A program made the position numbers and the translations under genes. DNA of 64,000 nucleotides from Aphrocallistes beatrix (taxonomy: Eukaryota; Porifera; Hexactinellida; Sceptrulophora; Aphrocallistidae). Below the pieces are notes generated by a model, which searched no databases, had not been told where the DNA came from, and worked only from the letters and a program-made list of their open reading frames with translations. The DNA lies in NCBI GenBank assembly GCA_963281255.1, contig OY725492.1:1597696-1661695 (forward strand). The letters run 5' to 3'. Within the stretch, counting starts at the first letter, position 1. Every line of letters starts with the position of its first letter. Positions 42,536-53,406 of this stretch are shown piece by piece.

Positions 42536-44620
42536 ATGGCAGAATACACGTGTAGTAAAATATTTCATCCTGTGTTTGGTTATCCTGGACCAATTCCAGA
42601 AACTCAACTCCCAACCAAACTAGATCTGTACAACCATTACAGAATGCTTAGAAATGAAAATTCGAAATCCACTAGAGACGATATAGCGAAAAAACTTACA
42701 GAAGTAATACTGCGTATCTATGAAAAGTCTTCAATTTCAACAATATCTAAGATCAAAATAAAACACAATACGACATAAATTCTTGTGTTATTGAGAAAGC
42801 TAAATACCATGGAAAAAATACCCCAAAACAAGCAACAACCTGACCCTAAGTTGCAAATGCCCGATTGAAGAAGGTAAATGTTTTTGCTATTTTGATAAAA
42901 AGATACCAAGGTGCGAGTGGCCATTTCTCCTTGATCAGCGAAACGCTCGGAAATTATTTATTTCTAGCTTGGATCGCTCGACCACTTCCAAAAATTTTGC
43001 TACTCAAAAAAGAAAAGAGGCACAATATGAAAGAGAGGAAAGAGAACTGAAGAGACAACTGCTTGATCATCCTTCGCTGGAATTTATAGAATGTGACTTT
43101 GAAGAGTTTGAATATTATGAGCCAAGCACATCGAATAATCACAAGCATACACGTAATCATAATCAATTACGAAATTTAACCATATTGAGGACAGATATCA
43201 GATAAGCGATCGAGCAGGCGCAGCCCTAGCTAACGCAGTACTACAGGATTACGGTATTATCACACCAGATGAAAAGAGTCTCATTATTGACAAAAACAAA
43301 CTCCATAGATCGAGATTCTCTGTGAGAAGGGATCTAGCTGACGAAGCTCACCAGAATATCAGTGATATCTCTGCAATTTATTTTGATGGCCATAAAGATC
43401 TAACTCGGGTGCTGGTAGAGAGAGAAGATGGAAATCTGCACCAAGATACTACAAATGAAGAAAATATCACTATCTTATCTGAACCAGGAAAAGTTCTGGT
43501 AAAGCAAAATATATAACAAGGAAATTGGTTGATCTTTGCAGGGAGCGTAATTCAGATTTAAAGGCGGTTGGAGCTGATAGAGCTCGAGTTAACACTGGAA
43601 TCCATAATGGATGTATTAGACTCCTTGAACTAGAATTCTCAAAACCATTCCACAGGTTTTTTGTGCCAATTACACGGTAATGAGCTTCCATTGAGGCGTC
43701 TCTTTGAAAGAATAGATGGAAAACCAGTGGCCCCAATTCTTTTAAAAGAGTAATTGGAAAAGAACTTCATTCTGATTTTACTAGCAAGCCAATCGCGGTT
43801 TATGATCCTATATGCGGCAAAACTCAGTACATCAATTGCGATGTTCTCAACAATTTAAGTACAGATCAGAAATATCTATATAATATATGTCATGCAGTTC
43901 AGTCTGGTATCTGTTCATCTGAACTTGCATCAATGAAACCTGGTCCTATACATCATGCTAGATGAACAACACCGATAATAGGCTGATCCGATCCTACATT
44001 TCAACGATCCATCCTACACCTGAATTGTCCCAAATTGTCTATTTTAGAGTTATTAATTATTATGCACCAGTTTGGTTTAGAATTAAGAGCAAGTAAACCG
44101 ATATGCACAGATGGAGATATATACATGTTCTATGCAATATCTTTACTGCGAGAGTTACCCGAGTATGATCAAGAAGTAATTTGTGATGTTCTACAGAGAA
44201 ATGCATATTTTTGTCATCCAGAAAATATTCTATTATCGATGCTTGCAGACAGTGATGTGCAAATTAGACAAAAGGCAGTGAAAACTATTTTAGATATCCG
44301 CACCAACAATTCATCATTTAGACAGATAGAAATTCGCCCATTTAAAATTCCTTCATTAAGATTCACTGCTGAAACATACGTGAATATGATTGATTAGGAA
44401 ACATCTCTTATCACAGAACCGCCTTTTACCAAACACTTCTCAAAAGAAATACTACTTAATATTGTGTGTGCTCCTATGGAAATTCCAGGATATCCATGCC
44501 ATACACAAGCTGTTGAAAGAACTATTCAACTGGTTACTAAAGCTTCGTATTCAGTAACAGGGGAAGAGGCGAGACATGGATTCTTTCAACACTAACCTGA
44601 GAGAAAAAAATGCCTGCTTT
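42536..44620 (+). pseudogene. Decayed transposase-like gene of an uncharacterised invertebrate family
   Basis: The remains of one long protein are spread over three frames. Segments in order: MAEYTCSKIFHPVFGYPGPI (42536); a Cys-containing region and EEREL-rich stretch (about 42860-43200); ISDRAGAALANAVLQDYGII, then DISAIYFDGHKDLTRVLVER (about 43200-43510); and the best-kept block 44035-44397, with VICDVLQRNAYFCHPENILL and SMLADSDVQIRQKAVKTILD. Last comes IPGYPCHTQAVERTIQLVTK (about 44480-44545). I recall the same motif order from many unnamed multicopy proteins in aquatic invertebrates and arthropods. Here it lies between long terminal inverted repeats, which argues that the family is a transposase. 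At least five stops or frameshifts make this copy dead. The start of the ~9-kb tandem duplication lies inside it, at about 44240. Confidence 0.6.
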
Positions 44621-45083
44621 TGAGTTAAAAAAAGATTATACATGTTAAATTAACTGAATATGAAATTAGTGAATATGGCTCTATTCAACAATTGATCAAA
44701 AAGCATGTGTTGTACGTTTTAAAATTTTGGGAAAGAAAGGGGGAGGGGTGATATAATAAGGGTATGATAGAAAACGGAAAAAATATCTGTATAACTTTAG
44801 TATCCTAAGAAATAGAGATTAGCTCTATATACCATTCGACAACAAATTGGCGTCTTACTATTACCAATTAATATATTTAAAGGGGGTAGTCAAAGGATTT
44901 TGACAATCGACGATTAAAAGTCAATTGTGTGGCAGTGACACATTAAAACTATAAAACCGCAAGGGTCAAATCAATTTTTTTTCGGATCTAAATTTCTTAT
45001 AATCTTCGAAAGGTGTAAAGGCAACTTTTCCCTTAGGTAGAGGTTGATCCGACCATTTGTACATTTCTTGACCCGGCCTACAG

Positions 45084-45620
45084 ACCTTACTATTAAAACT
45101 CGATTAATGTATATTTATTTATATATATATCTCTGTAACGAATTGATTGAAGAAACTGGCGATCACAGAAAGATAATTTTTGACATGTGGGAGTCTTTTG
45201 GCTATGGCTCCAGTATGTTCTGAGCTCAGACCAAAATGTCGACTCATCATGGAATTATGACGTCATTGTCACATTTTTAAAAAGTTAAGCAACACAGTTA
45301 TTCGGGCATAACTCAGCTATTATAGGAGATAGAAGGCTGAAATTTTAATAGAATATGTATACTAACATACCTCACATATGATGCGACTTTCATATGATGA
45401 CTCATCACTTTGTTATGACGTCATCATTACGCATCAAAAATTTTAAAATTGACAAATTGGTGATTTTTCAAGTGATATCGATTAGCACAGTAGGACAGAC
45501 ATATTTAGAGATGCTCTCTCCCTTATAATTATCCAATGTGACCTCAGGCGACCGAAGGGAGCCTCCGGCGGACACGAAGTGTCCGCCAGCCGCGCAGCGC
45601 AAGCAAGCGAAGCGCGCTTG
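45084..45620 (+). mobile_element. HLE, full-length reference copy
   Basis: 537 bp, from (T>A)CCTTACTATTAAAACTCGA to CAAGCGAAGCGCGCTTG, followed by T. In order it has a (TA)n tract, the GAATTGATTGAAG block, CRE at 45258-45265, the GATGACTCATCAC AP-1 site, CRE at 45416-45423, the ATATTTAGAGATGC block and the GC-rich palindromic 3' end (GGCGGACACGAAGTGTCCGC then GCGCAGCGCAAGC). The first base differs from the consensus TC start. Confidence 0.85.
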
Positions 45621-45635
45621 TATATATAAATATAT

Positions 45636-46125
45636 ATCTGTAACGAATTAATTGAAGAAACTGCCAAGCACAGAAAGCTGATTTTTGGTATGTGGGACAT
45701 TTTGGCTATGGCTCCATTAAGTTCTCACTTCAGACGAAAATGTCTACTCAACCTGGAATTATGACGCATTGTCACCTTTTTATAATTATAAATTTCAGTT
45801 TTTCGACTATAACTCAGCCATTTTATGCGATAGAAGGCTGAAATTTTAATAGAATGTGTATATTAATATATCTCACATATGATGCAACTATGATAAAATT
45901 GATGACACATTACTCTGTTATTACATCATCACTACGCTTCAAAAATTGGAAAATTGACAAATTTTGTGATTTTTCGAGTAATATCGATTATAGCAGAAGA
46001 CAGACGTATTTAGAGATGTCATCTACCACATAATTAATTCATGTGAGCCTAGGCGCCCGAAGGAGGCCTCCGGCAGAAACAAAGTGTCCGCCAGCCTCGC
46101 AGCGCAATCAAGCGAAGCCCGCTTG
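45636..46125 (+). mobile_element. HLE, 5'-truncated neighbour copy
   Basis: It starts at ATCTGTAACGAATTAATTGA and ends CGAAGCCCGCTTG. The CRE sites are mutated (TTATGACGCATTG; TTATTACATCATC). Only its last ~40 bp are kept in unit 2 (about 53965-54000). Confidence 0.75.
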
Positions 46126-46339
46126 TGGACTATACCGTTGGTGAGCAGCATTTTTTTTTATTAACAACACGGCGATCCCCTCAAGACCCTTTAGTCCTTC
46201 CGACGACTATGGTTTAATAAGACTTTCCTTAAGTAACTTATCCCTGTTTTATGTGAGTTATGTGGGTTTGTTTTATATGAGTTTGAACCTGTAGCTTCCA
46301 GAAGAAATCTATTTAATTATCTATACCCAGAAATTCTTG

Positions 46340-49300
46340 ATGATGATTTCTCAGCCCAAAATTCTCCTTCTTTTGTTTGTATTATTCGTTGGAGCTAACT
46401 TTTTAATTAGTTTATTCTTATCAGATGATTATTTTGGAGTGATACCAGAACGAATGACTGATCATACACAACTATTAAGTTATGGCCATCGTCGGTTTTA
46501 TAAAGGTGAGAGACTCTTCAAAAATGTCACCGATCACAGCCATAACTTTTCATACAATGAAACCTTGGAAGTGAATTCTTGTGAAAATTGGATAGTCATC
46601 GTAGCTACTCGGGAACCAGATGCAGTCATTTACGATTTTAGGTCACGTGCTGAAGTAAAAGGTACGAAATGGTGTTGTATAGTAGTCCTGGATACAGTTA
46701 GGGGGAGTGAGATAAAATTTTTAAATATTAGAAGTGAAAATTTTGTAGTTTTATCAGATAAAGATCAGAAAGAGTTAGTTGATTCTAACCTTGGTTATAG
46801 TTCTGTCCAAAACATTTCTTCTCACTCTTTAGCTAATAAGAAAAATCTTGGGTACCTCTATGCTATCCGTCATGGAGCTAAACTTATTTTTGATGCACAT
46901 GAAGACTACCGTCTAACAGAAGAGGTAATGCCATATACTGACCTCCTAGGCGAGTTCGTACTCGTCAATAGCTTAGATTCCATTTTTAATCCTTACAAGT
47001 ATTTTTATTCTGATCCTTGGCCGCTGTGGCTAGACGGACTACCTGTCCGATATATGTGGAATTTCAAAAACTTGCATTACGAGGTTTTGAAAGAAAACTC
47101 CTGCACATCAAATAGAAGAGAAGTTGGTGTGATACAATTTATGATTAAACATAAAGAAACTGAAAGATATATCAAGCAATTTAACAAATTACCTTTAGTA
47201 ATGAAAAGAGGTCAGTTTTAACGTAACAGTATGCTTCATAATATCTAAATTTGAAATTGGTTGTTAGTGTATCCCGTTTTATCACCCCCGTTACTTATAA
47301 TATGTGTACGAAGTAAACTGTTCCCCTAAATACTCCTATCTACTCAAGAATGCAAATACAGATTTACTAATGTCCATAATCGCTTCGTGCCACAACAATA
47401 TATTATGCATTAACCGAAATGAATCACAATTTATAGTAAATCGACCTGATCGTGACAAACACCTCCTACAGGCTCCCCAGCATCCGCGGCGCCATAGGGG
47501 GCAGAAATTGAAGATATAATACAGGCATAAATCCCAACTTTTGGAGTGTAAATGCTGGTCCTGTTGTGCCACCCCGTCAAAATTAGACATACATATATGC
47601 TAGCACGTTTGATTGCCATAAGCAGTTTGATAAACAGCAAAAAATATATCATATTATATTTTAGACTATTAATAAACCTAAAAATTTTCAAATACTTTTT
47701 CAAATATGATTTTTGCTCAACTACACTTAGTTTGCTTCTGCCGACCCTGAAATGATAGCAAAATCTAGTTTTCTTTGAGAGGAAAATGACTCAATTTATT
47801 TTGTGGTAGCCAAATATATGATGTTTCAACAACTGATTCAATAGATAAATTGATGAGATTGATACTCTCGCAATGATATGTATACTTAACAGAGAAGGCT
47901 TACTGGCCATGATGAGTCAAAACACTAGTCTGAATGAAATGCTGGTTTTATAGTCACTTTTGTACCGCAATTGCTGGTCATTTGGGGTGTATGTGTAATA
48001 CATAGGGTTTTGAGAGTGCATAATTTTGTGGAGTCATTCTGTGTTTGAGTGTAATTCCGGGAATTTGCACATGGACATCTTAAGTATATAGGGTCAGTTT
48101 TTGTGAGAAATGCCAGATATACTTGGCATCCTGGGGACTGCACCGCCAGGATGCCAAGCATCCGTCGCATCGGAAAGTTTACGCCCCCGAACACCCTTCA
48201 CTTCCCGATTGGTCATATCAGAGAATACTCGTTGGTGTTCACAATACTAGCAATTGTTTCACAGTTATAATTGTGACTTCTAATGCATTATTTATCTCTT
48301 CGTTTTAAGGTACACTGATGCCTTATGATAGTCATGCTACTCTCCACCACAAATCTTCATTTTTTGGCCTACACCTCCCCTTTTCTATGAAGAATAGCCT
48401 GGCAGATGCCATGAGGGCTTATTATACTCAGAGATTGATGTGGGATATCAACACGAATTTAGCGGTCACAAAACCGCTAATAGAATATCTCTTGGATGCC
48501 AAATCAGTATTGAGTTCTGATGAGGTACATAATCATGTGTCTGTTCCTGATTATCTAATAACCTTTCTTATTGAATGGCAGAGCAAATCAAACTCACTGA
48601 TAGAGAGAATGGAAGAGTTAGCGATTGAATTCTACGAGAAGAGTTTTTGGGATGTAGAAGAAGTTTATTCTATTCAGAAGTGGATCCGTGATCTGATGAT
48701 GGCTGGTTACAAGTTCCCGCAAATTTCACCTGCTCTAAATGAAGTTGATCCTTTTCAGGAAGAAGAGTGCCAAATTACTGATGTGCGAACCCAAACTGAT
48801 GAAATATATAAGGATAAAGTAGACACTGTTAAGAGAGGCAAATTGGAGATGTTTTTGAGAATGTCTGCTGAGAGCACTACACTGTTAGATTTTTATTATT
48901 TAGTATTTGACTGGAGTTTAAGATTCTTCTGGCATAATGAAGTCAGCCCACTGAACCTCTTACTGATTCTAGATGATGAAAAAGAAAAGGATCACAAATT
49001 TGGTGAAGAGAGAGAAAAGGTATATCCTTTTCCGACTTTGCACTTTGAAAAGCCTAATTCTTACTATGGAACGTATGGCCACAGCAGAATGCAGTGGAGT
49101 ATGTTTTGGGCTGATCAGTATGCGACTGGGGACTATGTGGGCTTTGTAGATACAGATTCACTCTTTATCTCTCTTGTTTATGAAGATTTGTTGTTTGAAG
49201 GGGATAAGCCTATTGTATGGGGATTATTCGGTGGATCTACAAATGCCTGGTGGGGTCATGTAAAGAGCAGTACCTATCAGTTTTTGAAGGAAAAGGAAGT

Positions 49301-49916
49301 GGTAAAAGCGATGAACTATTTCCCTGTAATTGTTAAAGTTGAGCATTTTGCTGCTGTGCGACATCATATCGAACTAGTTCATGGAAAACCTTTTAACGAT
49401 GTATTTCAATCTATGATGTTTACAAAAGAATATTCGCAGTTTAACATAATATTCACATTCCTGTGGTATTTCCATAGACACGAATACGTGTGGCACATGG
49501 AAGAGACGAAGGGTAAGAATTATGATGGTCCAAATGAATTAACTGAGTTTCATGATGTTACAGATGAAATGAGGACACCTTATCCTAAACTTTCTATTCA
49601 TTTTCGGTACCTTGAAGGTATTAAAGTGAAAGTTGATACATGGTTCGACCGAAAGTCAATAAATAAAGCAGGTCAGAAAACTAGGAACAACTTGATGTTA
49701 GAAGGTTATTGCTACTCTTACGGATATAACAATACTCCTGAAATGTGTGCTAAGTTTGATATAAATGCAGTTCAAGAAACCTTATTTGAATTTGAAGATC
49801 ACACTTGGAGTTGGGACGAAAGGTGTCTGGTAGTACAACAAAAACACTATTCTTCGCTAACTGGTGTGAAACATAAATGGGATCCAGATATTTTAGCTGC
49901 CATTTCAAGAGATTAG
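46340..49916 (+). CDS. STELLO/DUF288-like glycosyltransferase, unit 1 copy
   Basis: Two exons, 46340-47210 and 48310-49916, encode 825 residues across a phase-1 GT-AG intron (donor GTCAGT, acceptor TTTTAAG). The N-terminus is a signal anchor (PKILLLLFVLFVGANFLISL), giving a type II, probably Golgi, membrane protein. The DUF288 domain follows: CENWIVIVATREPD, LGYLYAIRHGAKLIFDAHED, FNPYKYF, then across the intron GTLMPYDSHATLHH and FFGLHLPFSMKNSLADAMRA. This order matches plant STELLO proteins, which help assemble cellulose synthase in the Golgi and are predicted glycosyltransferases; DUF288 proteins also occur in nematodes. The C-terminal part has a second glycosyltransferase-like segment with DTD (YVGFVDTDSLFI), a likely metal-binding DxD motif. 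The substrate is unknown. Relative to unit 2 it differs by in-frame codon indels and a few substitutions (GGSTNAW against GVPTNAW). Confidence 0.75.
47211..48309 (+). other. Intron of the unit 1 STELLO-like gene
   Basis: Aligned with unit 2, an extra segment of about 190 bp (47405-47600, containing TCCGCGGCGCCATAGGGGGC) is present here only. About 48110-48165 has a palindrome (CTTGGCATCCTGG ... CCAGGATGCCAAG), conserved in unit 2 near 58076. No exon is supported inside. Confidence 0.5.
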
Positions 49917-51095
49917 TTGCTTTTTTCTATTTATTTCAATATTAAATTTGGACTTAATGTATTTCTGTAAATATTATAAATTTAACCACTTTCAAATTCT
50001 AGTACTTTCCTAATTCGATTTGGCATACTACTCACTAAATTATCTAAAGTTGATTTCGATATTACTATTTTAGCGGGCCAATTGAGTATTTTCGGACGCC
50101 CAGACGTTGCCTTTGTTTCCATTGACTGACCACATTTAGCCGCAGCCCAGCATCTTTTTATGGTACCTAATCCTGCACGAACTCTGTGAGCGACATCTTT
50201 CTGACGTGCACCAACATCCAGCATGCAGATTGCTTTAGAGAGGACTGAAATACCATGATCTCCGACATTAATTTTGATAGGATTGATAAATAATCAGACA
50301 AAGTGAATTTTTTATAATAAGCGAGGATAAATGATTGTAATTCGTGGTAATTTATCACATAATAATACGAAAACTGGTATATCGCAAAAGGAGTGAGATC
50401 TAACACTGTATTTTGATTTCTAAGTTTGTTTTCGTGGCTCTATTAGAATAGGTGCCAAGACTTTTGAAACACCCTGTAAATAGACGTAATGGTATGATGA
50501 CTTGTCAAAAAGTTTCCAGCGGATTTATGTACTCCAATGCCATGTTTATATACGGTAGTAATAAATCCTAAGTTCTATTCTGCATGGTTGACGATTTGAG
50601 GTTTATCATGTAAAAATTCAATCATCTTTAACCGCATCCTTGGTCCAAAATTCTGAATTTACTGTGAGGCAATATGTAAAGTAGGCTATAGTATATATAT
50701 AAACACTCTCCCTATTAAGATATTTTGAGTGAAAAAGACCTTTTGAGTGAAAAAGATATTTTGAGTGAAAAAGAGTTTCTTGATACTAGTGCAACAAAAT
50801 TGTCACATTTTAAGCCATTTGCTTTTAATATTTTTAATTAATTTTTTAAAGTATAAAATCGCAAACTACTCTTGGAAAATAATGAAAGGGGTAGTTTATT
50901 ATTATACTTAATTTGAACTTAATCCTAATTCAGGAAATATGCTTTTCCTTGAAATTATTGAACACTCGGTAAATATATGAAGTAAGCTATTATTCTCCTA
51001 CGATTCTAATTTCAATCTTTTATCATTAAAAATTTTTAAATATATTAGATGTGGCTAGTTATATTTATTTATTAATTAATAGTTATAAAAAAATC
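49917..51095. other. Intergenic region, unit 1, with Tc1 fragment
   Basis: It contains the Tc1 remnant at 49982-50480, a foldback-family right end near 50690 (AAAGTAGGCTATAG), and a tandem triplet of GATATTTTGAGTGAAAAAGA at 50719-50770 that is single in unit 2 (60757). The last 200 bp are nearly identical to 60980-61204 and should include the promoter of the UBX-LRR gene. Confidence 0.5.
49982..50480 (-). pseudogene. Tc1-like transposase N-terminal fragment
   Basis: The minus-strand ORF 49982-50224 encodes MLDVGARQKDVAHRVRAGLG then TIKRCWAAAKCGQ, ATSGRPKILNWPAKIVISKS. This is the paired-like DNA-binding domain of Tc1 transposases with its GRP linker. The outer end at 50455-50480 reads GTGCCAAGACTTTTGAAACA then CCCTGTA, a Tc1-type terminal repeat in reverse. 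The catalytic domain and other end are missing. It is unique to unit 1, so it arrived after the duplication or was lost from unit 2. Confidence 0.8.
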
Positions 51096-52649
51096 ATGTC
51101 TGGTATCAAAAGCTCCTCCATATATGACTCTCTCTTTGCAGATCTTTCTGGTATGGGATTTGGTGCCGATTCTATACAGCACTATTTCTCAGTCTGCGTT
51201 GAAAGTAAAGTGGATCCTATAGTTTCTGATGCGGTAGACTTCCTATTGGACCTCACCCCGATATCTAACCAAACTACGGATAACCCTCTAGCTCCAAATA
51301 TTGGAAAGAGCGAAGGCATTTCCAAATTAGAAGAGAAAATTCCTACAGTGATAAAAGGCACGAGTAAGAGTATTGCTTACCCAATATCGTCTCCATTGGA
51401 TATGCCAACTAAACATGGGAAAACTACTACTTTCCTAGCAAGGTCAGATAATTTAGAGAACGTTAGAGATAATTTTAGCAAAAAGTTGAAGTTGGAGAAG
51501 GAACAATTGGAGAAATACAGACGAAATATATTACAACGAATTGACAATGATAGAAAAGAAGCAAATCTCTTCAAACAACATCCCAAATCAGTTTCCGCAC
51601 CAGCCAAAACCAAAATTCAGGAAGACAGGGATAAGAATGAGCTGTTCTCCAGATTATCAATTCGTCTATTGGATGGCTCTATAGTTGTTCATTATTTCAA
51701 TCCAATGGACACTTTGGACCTCGTTCTCACTTACTTAATTGAGAACTATGAATTATCCAACATACGTTTGATTCAGTCCTTTCCTCGCATAGAATATAGT
51801 CCAGAGGAAATGAAGAAATTTTTACTCGAGTTAGGATTAGGTCGTAGTGGTTCTTTAATCGTCAAAACTATAGACGACCATTCAAATTTATTTGGACATT
51901 CTAATTCGACTGATATCGACACCCAAGTTCCTCCTCAACCTGTTCCTCAGGTTCTCTTACCTCCGGGCCAGAACGGGCATGACTGGGGCGTATCTGGTAA
52001 ATATCTAGGCGGGGATTATATCCCGAAAGCAGATTTCTTAAATAAAATTGAAAATACAAAACCTAGTAAAAAAAGTATAAATTTCTCTGTTTATATCACT
52101 CCTCTCAAAGAACTCTCATTTCGCATCCTTATTCAGAGATGTCGAGCGAATAATTTCCCATCTTTATCAATTCTTAGTCCTGTTACGTAGATTCGTGAGA
52201 TCGTAGATCCGTGAGATTCTTATACTATATAACCATGGATGGTTTTCTAGCGTAGAATTCTGAGATTACCCGTAGAATCTTGAGATTTTGTTCCGTTTAC
52301 TCAGATCACCTTATGGTTCAATCAGTTTCATCGTAACTTGATAACCCCGCCACCAAATTGTGGCACGCGACACAATTTACTATGGTAAAACCCCATATGG
52401 ACCATGGATGAATTTTATTTTGCATTTATGGTCCATATGGGGTTTACCAAATAAATTGTGTCGAATAATATCAAATTGTGTCGAGTACCATCAAATTGTG
52501 TCGCCTGACACTATTTAGTGGCGATAGTTATCAAGTTATGATGAAACCGGTTGAACCATAAGGTGATTTGAGGAAACTGAACAAAATCTCACGATTCTAC
52601 GGATAATCTCAGAATTCTACGCTAGAAAACCATCCATGGTTATATAGTA

Positions 52650-53199
52650 CAAGCGCGCTTCGCTTGCTTGCGCTGCGCGGCTGGCGGATACTTCGTGTCC
52701 GCCGGAGGCTCCCTTCGGTCGCCTGGAGGTGACATTGGTTAATTATAAGGGAGATATCATCTCTAAATATGTCCATCTTATTTTTAAAATCGATATCACT
52801 CGAAAAAATACCAAATTTGTCAATTTTTAAAATTTTGATGAGTAATGATGACGTCATGGCAAAGTGATGAGTCATCATTTTTTGATGATAGTTGCATCAT
52901 ATGTGAGACGTGTTAGTATACAGATTCTTTTAAAATTTCAGCCCTCTATCTCCTATAATGGCTGAGTTATGCCCGAATAACTGTGTTGCTTAACTTTAAA
53001 AAATGTGACAATGACGTCATAATTCCATGATGAGTCGACATTTTGCTCTGAGCTCAGAACTTACTGGAGCCATAGCCAAAAGACTCCCACATGTCAAAAA
53101 TCAGCTTTCTACGCCTGGCAGTTTCTTCAATCAATTCGTTACAGATATATATACATATATATATATATACAAACATTAATCGAGTTTTAATAGTAAGGA
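52650..53199 (-). mobile_element. HLE, type copy with defined insertion site
   Basis: 550 bp. The host palindrome shows the target was TATATAGTATAAGAAT and that insertion fell between A and T with no duplication. The minus-strand 5' end is TCCTTACTATTAAAACTCGA and the 3' end AGCGAAGCGCGCTTG, after a GC-rich hairpin-forming region. TC start, C-T-purine/T-G-like end, subterminal hairpin and A/T insertion without duplication are Helitron hallmarks. No Rep/helicase gene is present, so it is non-autonomous. Confidence 0.88.
52849..53036. promoter_or_regulatory. bZIP binding-site cluster inside the HLE
   Basis: CRE palindrome TGACGTCA at 52849-52856, AP-1 TGAGTCA at 52868-52874 (in the 14-bp palindrome TGATGAGTCATCA), a C/EBP-ATF type TTGCATCA at 52892-52899, a second CRE at 53012-53019 and a half AP-1 (TGAGTCG) near 53030. 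The same arrangement recurs in most HLE copies. Activity is inferred only from consensus match. Confidence 0.55.
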
Positions 53200-53406
53200 T
53201 AAGAATCTCACGAATCTACGCAACAGTCCTTTAGAAGGCCAGATGGTGCTCACTAGACTTATTAAGGAGCAACTGCTCTCTCCGAAATTGGTAGACAAGT
53301 TCATGGGTTGTCGCATGCACACGATAGATCTAACCAGCTGTGAACACATCACCAATGAGCTATTGCACAGGTTTAACCGTTTTAATAGTATTTCAACGCT
53401 CATAAT

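Larger units (their letters stand above)
41746..44859. mobile_element. DNA transposon with ~135-bp terminal inverted repeats
   Basis: The left end (about 41746-41880: AGTAAGTCGCCAATTTGTTG, CTTAGGATACTAAAGTTATA, CTATCATACCCTTATTATAT) pairs with the right end (about 44716-44859) in reverse complement at high identity. The repeats bracket the decayed gene at 42536-44620 and nothing else coding, so that gene is most simply the element's own transposase. The right terminal repeat recurs at about 53872-53963 in the duplicated unit. A target duplication was not recognised. Confidence 0.7.
52182..53224. mobile_element. Foldback MITE inserted in the UBX-LRR copy
   Basis: Boundaries are exact because the intact paralogue (62281 region) gives the empty site. 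Ends are GTTACGTAGATTCGTGAGAT and its inverse with one change (ATCTCACGAATCTACGCAAC). The 6-bp duplication AGTCCT lies at 52176-52181 and 53225-53230. Without the nested Helitron-like element it is 493 bp. The arms pair over most of their length (TATAACCATGGATGG with CCATCCATGGTTATA), with an inner palindrome around CCCCATATGGACCATGGATG. Confidence 0.9.
44240..53406 (+). repeat. Tandem duplication, unit 1 (~9.2 kb)
   Basis: Unit 1 runs from within the transposase pseudogene to within the UBX-LRR gene and is followed directly by unit 2 (53414 to about 62466). Coding parts are nearly identical between units. Differences are mostly insertions and deletions in non-coding DNA: a 1.28-kb segment (44801-46083) is absent from unit 2, a Tc1 fragment and the foldback MITE are unique to unit 1, and the mariner and hAT MITE are unique to unit 2. 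Confidence 0.9.
51096..53406 (+). pseudogene. UBA-UBX-LRR gene, truncated and transposon-split copy
   Basis: 51096-52181 encodes the UBA-like, coiled-coil and UBX parts almost identically to the intact copy at 61205 (ESKVD against ENKVD). The frame then enters an inserted foldback MITE and stops at 52190 (SILSPVT). Gene sequence resumes at 53225 after the AGTCCT duplication and runs to 53406, where the tandem-duplication junction cuts it. All leucine-rich repeats after the first are missing. If transcribed, it could at most make a UBA-UBX protein of about 364 residues without the LRR part. Confidence 0.9.
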
